From Naematelia aurantialba (taxonomy: Eukaryota; Basidiomycota; Tremellomycetes; Tremellales; Naemateliaceae), in NCBI GenBank assembly GCA_021527695.1, contig JAKFAO010000010.1:310001-374000 (forward strand): a DNA stretch of 64,000 nucleotides. The letters run 5' to 3'. Within the stretch, counting starts at the first letter, position 1. Each line of letters opens with the position of its first letter. The notes below the pieces were generated by a model. It did not search any database, was not told the origin of the DNA, and saw only the letters and a list, made by a program, of their open reading frames with translations. A program made the position numbers and the translations under genes. Shown in pieces: positions 55,577-64,000 of this stretch.

Positions 55577-58500
55577 CTACGCCTCCAGGGCAGCAGCTCC
55601 AGAATCCTCCTCTTCCACAAAGATCTCGTGATACTTTTCCAGGATCGTCTCGATAGCCTATGGGCGGAATCAGCAATGCCCAAGAGCGTTCAGAAGTATG
55701 AAGAGGCAGCGAAGCGATGCAAGGCCAATATTGATGCCTTGCACCGTCTTGACCGTGGGTCACAAAATGAGCTCGGAGCTCGCTCACCTTGCATTGGAAA
55801 GACATGTGCTCCAGGTTCAATCCGCCCTCGTTTGGTGGTGCACCGAGTAAGGTCGGGCCAAATACGATCGAGAGGTTCGACACGGACATCTGGTTGGAGG
55901 AATCTTTCCGTCGAACCCTAGCGTCATCAGTGACGTGCAGTGCAGTGGCAGTGACATGACGGTGACGAGGCAGTGAATGCAGTGCCAATGGCAGTGACAC
56001 GGCTGTGATAATGGCAGACCATCCGCGTCCAGACGACGACCTACCTGTCCAAATGACCCATGAAGAACTTGAGCGTGGCATAATTGGGATCGGGCAAATC
56101 GTTGACCTGCTCGTGAAGCCGTATATGCCGTAACCGGTCGTTCTCGTATCCTGCTCAGAGGTTAGTGCTGCTCGCACGCGGGTATGTATTGGCTTCGGGG
56201 TAGAGGGGAACGGCAAGAGAGGTAGAGGGGGGAGGACGAACACAAAAGGGGCGGATGGGAAAGGCTGGAGAGAAGCGAGAAAGGGGGAAGACGTGCGGGC
56301 ATGGGGGAAGGCAGGGACGAAGGTATGTGCGAGAGGTGGGGATGGCGTTCTTGCTGCTGGCGAGTCTCGCGGGACCTACGTGCAGCTTCGATGAATTGGT
56401 GATACAGCCCATACGTCAATAATGGCTCTGGCAATTCGCGGAACCACAACTTGAGCGCGCCCGAAACTACATTGATATCCGCCGACCACTCTTCGGATAG
56501 CACGTCGACGTGGTCTACGTCTAAGAAGTGGCATCTCTATCAGCAACGCCTCGGTGTCCGAGATAGGAGCTGCAGCTCACCCTTGTCGAGAGCAGCCTTT
56601 AGCGCTTGGACGCGCGACGTCGTGCCTGAGAGGCGATAGATGCCTACTGACTCGAGTCCTGGCACTCGTCAGCATTACAGAAGATCCTTGACAAAGCGAC
56701 TCACCATACGCCTCGATCGCTTCTGCACACTTCTCCACGACCTTTGGCACCTCGACTGCATCCCTTGCCAGTTGCTCCCCCAGATCCACTCCAAAGGTCG
56801 CACCCGTGCTGGCAGGGATACCAGGAACCGCATACCCGTCGGACGACGTCTGCGAGACCGGTACAGGTGGAGGGAGGTTGTTGCCTGGGCCAGGGCCATT
56901 CGATGGAGGATGGCCATTGGCATTGGAGGGCTGGTTGATCCCATTCAGCGGCTGCGATATTTGGCTCACGCTGCCGTCTGCCTTTTGGATATGTGGTGGA
57001 AGCGGCGGCAACTGTTGCTCGATTAGCGAGAGGAATGCAAGGTAGAAAGATAGACATGGCGGGAAGGCAAAGACGCCGACTCACGAATCCCTCTTCATAT
57101 GGTCCTTCCCGTCTCGGTCCTCGAGGCGTTCCTCTGGCCACTGCATAGTTCTGCATGTATGATTTGAAGTCGGTCCGATTATCGATACCCTCAAAGATCG
57201 CTTTAAGGCCAGGTCCTACCCGTCTCGTCAGCGCACACATATCGGCTCCCATGGTGAACCTACCCTCGTCTGGAGCACCCATAGGGTTGAGTATGCTACC
57301 CTCGCCGACGACGGTGGACTCGTACAGAAAGGCGAAGCGCGCCAAGTGGTATTGCATGCCCATATCAAGTTCGTCCGCGCACTCCTTCAACAGCTGCTCC
57401 CTTGTCAGCGTGGTGTCAAGCACAGCAGTCCGTCAATGAAAGACCTCACCCGTAAGATTTTGGGAAGCTGAAAATTAAAGTACTCCTGCCGCAACGCCTG
57501 ACTCTCCAGGACAGCCTTGCGAAAGGTCTCGCTCGCATGAGCCATACGGGCGCGCACATCGTCTTCCTGCCGCTGGATGCTCGCCGCGCCTTTTCCCTTG
57601 AACAGCAGACCACCCTTGGTCATCGCCTTGCCGAGTCCCCGACCTTTGCCACCCCCCGAGCTTGGTTGGATCCCAGAGCCAGAGCCGCTCGTGTTGGTAG
57701 ATGAGTTGGAGGCTGACGACCGCATGCCCGACTCTTTGATCGACTCGCCCTCCTTGGCCACGAGGACGCGTTCGAGTTCTTCGGCCGTGGAATCAAAGCG
57801 CGACTTTGCCTGGGCAAGGTCAGTACGAGCTTAGACTGCCACAGGTGACGTGGACTCACCTTGTCCATGACCGACTCGCTCTCTTGCAGAATACCCTGAT
57901 ACCGCGCCCCGTTCTCCTTGTGCTGGGCGTGTGTCAGCTCCAAGCTACCCGACTACGAGTCTCAACTGACCGTCTTGCGGAGCTTGTCCCCCTCCCGAGC
58001 GAGGCCCAGCATCTCTTCGCTCATTTCGCTCAGTCTCTGCGAGAATCGCATACGGTTGTCGGCCAGGGAGTTTTGCAACTTGAGCGACGACTGGTACGCA
58101 GCCACAAACGTCCTATAGCCCCACCAACAGACTGTCAGTTGTGCATGCCAAGCGATGTATAGGGTAGAAGAGCTGGTACTGACCCAGCTTTGCAGTCTGC
58201 ACGGGCGTAGACGTCGCCTGTCGTCCGGCAGAGCTCTGTGAGCGACCGCGCATACTTTTCTTCGATCTCTGCGCGAGACCGGAAGAAGACGGCGACTTGC
58301 TACGCCAATGTCAGCTTCCAGCTTACGATGGCCAGGCGGCCGAGAGTCATGCTACCGACTTTGCACGAAGCGACCGACTGCTTGATCCGATCGGCCAGCA
58401 ACGGCAGCGCACACTGTCACCCGGTTTCAGCATCACGTCCTACTCCGCCATCGGGAAGACACGCACGTCCATCTCACACAGTCCACGGAGGATTCCCTCG

Positions 58501-58986
58501 TCGAATCCGACCGGCACCACATCTTCTTTGGCATCCGCGCCGTTTCCGCCTGCTCTGAGGTTGCCGGCACTGCCCATCCCCGCGCCGAGACCGGACGAGA
58601 AGCGCCTGTTCTCGGCCAGGCTGGGGCGTGTTTGGCTCTGGCTCTCGCTCTGGTTTTGCGGCCCGTTCTCGCCCCCGCCCCCAAGAGATTGGTACGAGTG
58701 GGAATGCTCGCTGTTAGGCACGTAGGATGATGTCGACGTTGATGACGAGGCGTGGACCAATGGCGGTGGGTGGGGTTGTTGCTTGGAGGGTGAGTCGAGC
58801 TGATCCAGTGCTGTAGACGGACGCAGGATCAGCGATGACATGTATTCCTTACGTGTGGGTGATGAGAGTGGGGGCAAACTTACAGTAGCCCCGTGAGCGG
58901 CTATAGCTGTATGGTCCGTCCTCCTCGCCTGGCCGCTTGACATCCCCAAATCCCTCTGGATACTGCTCCGTTGCAGACGACGCCAT
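55577..58986 (-). CDS. RGD1: F-BAR / RhoGAP protein (Rgd1-like)
   Basis: GTPase-activating protein for Rho-family GTPases, linked to membranes by an F-BAR coiled coil. The N-terminal exon starts [20 protein letters not shown] at 58986. A Ser/Gln-rich region follows, then [20 protein letters not shown] opening the F-BAR domain. Further pieces are [60 protein letters not shown] and [21 protein letters not shown] Pro/Asn-rich linker leads to the GAP domain: [20 protein letters not shown], then [20 protein letters not shown] with the Arg finger. [20 protein letters not shown] follows, then [13 protein letters not shown]. The end is [17 protein letters not shown], stop 55577-55579. The order FCH/F-BAR then RhoGAP is that of yeast Rgd1. 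About twelve exons. Confidence 0.9.
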
Positions 58987-59733
58987 GACGGAGGGCAGCC
59001 GCCTGCGAGACCCCAGACTAGCTCGAGGACAAGCTGGATCGCTTTGTGGGTAAGGAAGATGACAAAATGTAGCTGTATAAGGCGCAACGGGATCTACATG
59101 AGCAAGTCAGCAGGCGCACAGACCAAGACCGCGTAGGAGCGGTTGGGCAGCTCACGGGATGGCGGCCGGTGCAGCTCCCGCAGACCAAGTGGCGGCGGTC
59201 GATGCAGTGGGATGAGATGCCCTCTCTATGCGTGTCCCCGGGATGGGTGAGTGTGTGTAAGAGTCGCTGCCCGTCGCTGATCCAAGGCGTTGTACTACAG
59301 AGTTCTCCATGGGATGGCGTAGATGGGGGGGGCCACTGGACGGGATCAATTTCTTCGAGCCTCGAGCACCAAAATTCTTTTGACAGGTGCATCTCACTCT
59401 GTGCTTCACCAGTGCATCGCCTGTGAATTACCTCTGCAGGTACAGAGGGACAGGAGCAGATAACAGGCATGAACGCGCTGGGGCGACGACCATCGCGACT
59501 CGCGCGGGAGGTGAACGAGCAGCTCTCGCGCCCACGATCATGTTGCCCCTGCCGCCGTAGCTACCGCTGCTGCGCTCGCTGCATGTCACCCTCCGCACCG
59601 AATCACCACACGCGATTTCTGCGGCGCCTCTCGTCCCTGCCATGCAGAACCGTCGTCGTCGTCGTTTGGCTTCCGGTCTGGTCCTCGAAACGCTGCTGCA
59701 GCGCCGTCGTATCCGCCTAGAGGCCGGCCATCT
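58987..59733. other. Upstream region of RhoGAP and IF3 genes
   Basis: About 750 bases between the two divergent starts. The plus-strand frame of IF3 is open back to about 59512 without an ATG, and an Arg-rich open frame begins at the ATG at 59469. A spliced 5' exon for IF3 is therefore possible, but I found no in-phase splice pair I trust. Confidence 0.45.
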
Positions 59734-60654
59734 ATGCCTCCTGGGTCTGGGTCTGGGTTGGGGTCGCGGTCGGGATCTGGGTCGGGATCTGGGATGGGAT
59801 CTGGGTCGGGATCTGGGATGGGATCTGGGTCTAGGTTTGGGTTGGCTCGGCCCAGCGCGGGGGCGTCACCACAGGCAGCATATCAAGTGGGTCGCGCGGG
59901 GCCGTCTGCGCCAAAGCGTAATCCGATGCGGACGGCCATCCGGCAGGTCGAGGAGGACACTTCTCAGAGCAAATGGCCGGCCAACTACAAGATCCCGTAC
60001 AGCACGGTGCAGCTCGCGCAGAATTCTGGGTCGCTGTCTCCCCCGCAGCGGCTGAACGACCTGCTGGCCGGCCTGGACCTCGACCGCGTCGTGGTGCACC
60101 TCGTGTCGGCGGACCCGCCGGTCGTCAAGGTGTTCGACAGGGAGCTGCTGGCCGCGCGGGAGAAGCAGGCGGAGGCGCAGCTGGCCGCGCAGAAACGCTT
60201 CGAGTCGGACACGCGGATCGTGACGGTGAGCTGGGCGTGCGCGGACGGCGACGTCGCGCACAAGGTCCAGCAGGCGCGGAGGCACCTCTCCGACGGAGAC
60301 CGCGTCGAGCTCGTGTTCGCCGTCAAGGGCGCCGCGCACAAGGACAAGACGACGCAGGAGCGCAAAGACGAGATTGTCAGAGCCTTTGCCGAGGGCATCG
60401 CAGATATCGGCATCCCAGGACGCAACGATACAGTCAAGGGAAAGGGACTGAGCAGCTTTTGGCGGCCGAAAAACGAGATCAAGAGCGCGCGGATATCAGA
60501 GATCAAGGAGCATCTCACCGACCAGCAAAAGGACCGCAACGAGCGGTTCGAGAAGAGGCGCCAAAAGGCAGAGGAGAGGCGCATCAAGGCAGAAGAGGAG
60601 AGGAGAATGGCTGAACAGAGGCTCAAGGATGTCATGGCTGGCAAGGCCCAGTGA
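59734..60654 (+). CDS. Mitochondrial translation initiation factor IF-3
   Basis: Binds the small mitoribosomal subunit and proofreads initiation. The frame has a Gly-Ser-rich start (residues 1-36) encoded by a GGGTCTGG-type minisatellite. Next come KRNPMRTAIRQVEEDTSQSK and IPYSTVQLAQNSGSLSPPQR (the IF3-N opening), LNDLLAGLDLDRVVVHLVSA and PPVVKVFDRE. IF3-C follows: IVTVSWACADGDVAHKVQQA with RRHLSDGDRVELVFAVKG. The C-terminus is a long Arg/Lys/Glu helix (QKAEERRIKAEEERRMAEQR), typical of the mitochondrial protein. No intron is needed in this part. The true start may lie upstream, since a targeting presequence would be expected and the Gly-Ser repeat is unlike one. Confidence 0.85.
   Translation: MPPGSGSGLGSRSGSGSGSGMGSGSGSGMGSGSRFGLARPSAGASPQAAYQVGRAGPSAPKRNPMRTAIRQVEEDTSQSKWPANYKIPYSTVQLAQNSGSLSPPQRLNDLLAGLDLDRVVVHLVSADPPVVKVFDRELLAAREKQAEAQLAAQKRFESDTRIVTVSWACADGDVAHKVQQARRHLSDGDRVELVFAVKGAAHKDKTTQERKDEIVRAFAEGIADIGIPGRNDTVKGKGLSSFWRPKNEIKSARISEIKEHLTDQQKDRNERFEKRRQKAEERRIKAEEERRMAEQRLKDVMAGKAQ
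59740..59845 (+). repeat. GGATCTGGGTCG-type minisatellite in IF3 N-terminal coding region
   Basis: Variable 6 and 12 base units read as Gly-Ser, Gly-Met-Gly-Ser and similar near the start of the IF3 frame. Confidence 0.85.
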
Positions 60655-61176
60655 GCTCCAGTCAGCTCCGTTGGCTGCTGGTGCGGGATACAAGACAGGC
60701 ATTACCATCCAATCTATCGTGCTGGTAGGAGCATCGCACAGTCAATAGCATCTACTACCCCATACCGCGTACCACACCTCTACACGTAGACAACAACATG
60801 CATTTAAGAAAATCAAATGTGACGTCTCATAACACGCCAAATCCCCTCTCACATCACCTCGTCGTCCGTGACTCGCCGTGTCCTATACTTCGTCTGCTTC
60901 CGGCTTCTCGTCCACCCATCTATTCGAGGTCGCCTCGTCTGATCCGTCTCAGCATCTCCGTCCACCGTGAATGAGGCGAAGTACGTGGATGGAGATCGCT
61001 TATGACTAGCACGAAGAGGCCTTGCCCATCTATGTTGTTACACGTCCGTCCGCATCCCACCCCATCATTGCCACCACAGTCCTTCCTCGGCATCCCACCC
61101 ATCGTTGCCACTACAGCCCTCTCTCGATCCCACCTCGTCACTGTCAAAGTCTTCCAACCCTCAACCCACAGCCTCA
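60655..61176. other. Convergent intergenic region
   Basis: About 520 bases between the stops of IF3 and the Ppn2-like gene. From 61035 to 61150 the sequence CATCCCACC/CATCATTGCCACC recurs imperfectly. No gene is supported. Confidence 0.5.
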
Positions 61177-63653
61177 CTACAGCCCTCCCTTCTCGCAGTC
61201 GACACTGACGAGCAAACCCTCATGATCGCCCACACGGACCGCCTCCCCGTCCAACCCCGACAGGTCGCCCAGCACCAGCGCCGTGAGTTTCTTGCCGTAC
61301 TACAGCAGACAAGCCCGTCAGCCGCAGCTCGTGAATGGTACGATCCCTCAACTGCAGCTTGCGAGTGGAACAGAGAGCACTCACCACACAGCCTGTGTCG
61401 ATGCCTTTGCTGAATGGTTTAATGTCCAGTCCGCGGCCGGCTGAGACATGTCAATATGAGCTCAACCTATGCCAATCTTCTTCACAAGTACTCGGGACTG
61501 AACGAGGCTCCGATGGGGTGCAAGATGGATTGGCCCGATGGAGGCAAGAGGGATTGGCCCCGAGGGTGGAGGAGCTGGGACAGACAAGGCGCGAGCCCGA
61601 GACAGACGTACCTGCGTGCCCATAGATGACGGTAACAGGGGAGCATTTGATCTGTTTCAGATCGTCGTCCCGCCTTGCCCTCCTGCGCTCCGCCTCGACA
61701 TCGTCGTCTTCCGCCTGACCCTGCAGCTCGTCCGACTCGCCGTCCTCCTCGTCCTCGACCTGTGCATCCTCGTCGTGCTCCTTTTCGGCCGTCCACTCGC
61801 CCATTCCCGCGACGTACCAGCTGCCCGGCCCCTCGCACCTTGCCATCTCGTCTGCCCACACCTCGCTCCACGGCGTGCCCTTCTTGCCGCTCTTGGTGAC
61901 TGTGCCGGCCTTCTTGCCGTCCGTGTACACCGAGCGCATGTTGAGCAGCGTCCATGGATCCCGGTTCTGCGGCACGTCAAATAAGAGGGACAGCTCCTCG
62001 CCGAGCCGGCCGGCCGAGGGGTTGTAGTTGGCCGATTTGGTGTCGGCCTGAGCGGCGGCGGCAACCAAAGGCTGCGTGGCGTCTTCGAGCGACTTGGCCG
62101 GGTCGTGCGGCAGGAGCCCGGCGTGCACGACGATCGTGTCGAGCGAGGGGATGTGCAGGACCAATGGCAGGTTGAAGAGGTACAGGTACGCCTGCCGCTT
62201 GAGGGTCCTGCGTGGATATCGTCAGCCTGGTCTTTGGCATGGTGTGGCCCGAGTGTAGGGCCGCATGAGGGAGAGATGCCACTCACCGCGCAATCTTCCA
62301 GTGCTCGCCCTTCCATTCCCAGCCCTTGGGGTACATCTTCCCCTCCCTCCCGAGGGTACGATACACGCCTTCGACCGGCCCATTGTCGAGCGCATCCACA
62401 AACGTCTCCCAGTTGTCCCCGCCGGCCCACTCCATCCAATTCCGCCACTGCACGACCGGCTGGTCATGGTTGCCCCTGACGCCGAGGATACGGTGCCGGT
62501 TCATCCAGATCAGCACCTCCTCGTTCTGCTCGCCTTTGGCAACGAGGTCGCCCACGTGGATGAGAAAGTCGTGCGATGTGTGGTAGTCGAGCTTGTCCAT
62601 GAGGCGCTGGAGAGGCGCGTATGAGCCGTGCACGTCGCCGATGAAGATTGTGCGCTTCCCTGGCGTGGCGAGGTCGATTGAGGATGGGGGGATGGTGTGC
62701 AGCATTGTGTATTTTTCAAAGTCTGGTGGTGTCAGCGCTGGTTGCGACAGTTGGTGATGACAGATGCGGCGTCGCTCCACGCTTTGGCAGCTCGGAGCAC
62801 TCCACTGCCAGCAGAGCACGCCAGTGTCCAGAGTGACATCTCGGAGCACTCCACTGCCAGACAGAGCACCCCAGTACCCAGACAGAGCACATCGCTGCCC
62901 GGAGCAACCCACTCTCAGACGTAGCACTCAACTCTCCGGACAGAGCACTCCACTACCAGAGCACACCAGAGCCGCCAACTCACCAAGCTTCGGCTTGACG
63001 TCCGCCGTCCCCTCCGCCTCGCCCGCACTGCTCGTGGTGCTCGCCTGCCCGAGATCCTGGGCCACCCAGCCTGCTCCGCCGACGCCCGCCTCGCTCCCCA
63101 CCCCAAACACCTTGCGCAGTCCCGCCGCGGCGCCGTGCCGCGCCGAGCGGCTGTCCTCCGTCGTCCCTGCGAGGAAGGTGATGCTGCTCAGGAAAATCAC
63201 CACTACCGCCAATGCCACGATACGCCTGAGGACGGGATAGAACGGGCCCCGCCGTGCACCTGCATCCGTACCCGCCCCAGCACCCGCACCCGCACCAGTA
63301 CCCAGGCGCAACCCCCACGTACGCGACCGCGACCGCCAACCCGATGTCGATGTCGAGGGAAAGGGAGAGAGAGAGAGAGAGGGAGAGGGAGAGAAAGAGG
63401 TCGAAGTCGGGTGGGTGACTGACGGCGACGACGGGGCGGGCGAGAAGAGCCCGATGGGGGGCGCCGACGGCACGGGCAAGAGCTCGTCGAAGATCGAGTG
63501 CGAGTGCTTGGGGGTGACGCGCGTGGGGGGGACGAACGGCCCAGACGGAGGCTGGTCGTAGGCGTCGACAAAGCCGGTCCGGTGCGTCGGCGTGCCAGGG
63601 CTGGACGGTGCCGGGCCGTACCGCGGCGGCGGCGGCGCACCGTCTTGCGACAT
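61177..63653 (-). CDS. Calcineurin-like metallophosphatase, Ppn2-type endopolyphosphatase
   Basis: Membrane-anchored phosphatase related to yeast vacuolar Ppn2, which cuts polyphosphate. Exon 1 starts at the ATG at 63653 (MSQDGAPPPPRYGPAPSSPG). It has a Pro/Ser-rich cytosolic part and one membrane segment near residue 155 (IVALAVVVIFLSSITFLA). After an intron, the catalytic block runs: RTIFIGDVHGSYAPLQRLMD (D and H metal ligands), FLIHVGDLVAKGEQNEE and ILGVRGNHDQPVVQWRNWME. TIVVHAGLLPHDP then IYGHAAGRGLDIKP and FSKGIDTGCV follow, and the end LGDLSGLDGEAVRVGDHEGL reaches the stop at 61177-61179. All metallophosphatase motifs (GDxH, GDxxxKG, GNHD, H, H) are present. An acidic insert (DEDAQVEDEEDGESDE) lies between GD/NHD and the last histidine. 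The first intron (about 62722-62983) is built of diverged GGAGCACTCCACTGCCAGAC repeats. Confidence 0.88.
62770..62975. repeat. Imperfect repeats in Ppn2-like intron 1
   Basis: Units around CAGAGCACTCCACTGCCAGA recur with changes through most of the intron. Confidence 0.75.
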
Positions 63654-64000
63654 GGCGGCGGAGTGTGTTGGTGTATCCAAGTCCTGGTGTACGAGATCTC
63701 GTGTAGAAATTTGTGGATGGTGGATGGTGAATGGCGGGTGGTGGATGGTGGATGGTGGATTGTGAATGGTGGATTCTAGACGGTGGGTCGATGAGTGCTG
63801 GATTCTAGATGGTGGGTGGTTAATGGTGGATGGTGGGTGGTGGTGGAGGTGAGGGATATGACGGCCGGCAGCTACGACAGTCCTTCAGGCTGCGGGTCTA
63901 GGTACAGCTAGCGATCTAACCGGAACACATGGCCACCTCGAGGTGTCTCGAGGCACAGGATACGTCGAACGAATGCTTCGAACATACAAGTCGGAGCTGC
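63654..64000. other. 5' flank of Ppn2-like gene with GGTGGATGG repeat
   Basis: At 63712-63850 a simple repeat of GGATGGTGG and near variants covers most of the leader. Beyond it to the window edge nothing is recognised. Confidence 0.6.

Noticed and set aside
1..64000. tRNA, rRNA, CRISPR, bacterial operons or defence systems
   Set aside because: Nothing resembling a cloverleaf tRNA, rRNA core, spaced direct-repeat array or prokaryotic gene organisation was seen; spliced eukaryotic genes account for the window.

Overview
The window is nuclear DNA from a fungus, almost certainly a basidiomycete (class not determined). The evidence is short GT..AG introns (about 40-80 nt) in nearly every gene, very small exons, GC-rich codons, and fungal families: GUP1-type MBOAT, DUF1996 secreted protein, fungal P450, Rgd1-like F-BAR/RhoGAP and Ppn2-like phosphatase. 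Gene models below were spliced by hand from GT/AG sites, reading-frame phase and family motifs. Exon edges are inference unless a closed phase count is given.

Layout. 1-13 kb: 3' end of an unknown gene, GUP1-like acyltransferase (-), heme oxygenase (+) with an iron-type GATA site upstream, CKS1 (-) with microexons, DUF1996 secreted protein (+) and a 2OG-Fe(II) dioxygenase (-) with a Gly-Ala repeat. 13.7-21.8 kb: a non-LTR retrotransposon (-) with one uninterrupted 2690-codon frame holding endonuclease, reverse transcriptase, RNase H and zinc knuckle. 22-27 kb: two tandem paralogues of an F-box-like/acidic-tail family. The first has a stop at codon 7; the second has a coding repeat that runs on past its stop. 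27.7-33.6 kb: class II (4EHP-like) eIF4E (-) and a cytochrome P450 (-). 34-45 kb: a fungal protein of unknown role, TFIIS, U2AF large subunit and NAPE-PLD (all +). 45-55 kb: TIM8 (-), FAM32A (+), PIG-H/GPI15 (-), a Cys-cluster protein (+), an unknown protein (-), CIA2 (-) and COX12 (+). 55.5-64 kb: F-BAR/RhoGAP (-), mitochondrial IF3 (+) and a Ppn2-like phosphatase (-).

The genes are mostly unrelated housekeeping functions: mitochondria (TIM8, COX12, IF3, NAPE-PLD), transcription and RNA (TFIIS, U2AF, eIF4E), GPI and lipid metabolism (PIG-H, GUP1) and iron/heme (heme oxygenase, CIA2). No biosynthetic cluster or defence system is evident. The most unusual feature is splicing architecture. COX12 needs a 4-nt microexon, CKS1 needs 6-nt and 10-nt microexons and TIM8 a 10-nt microexon, each encoding conserved residues. 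Two further introns (48 and 63 nt) keep the reading frame open, and a CAGTAG tandem acceptor splits the metal-binding motif of NAPE-PLD.
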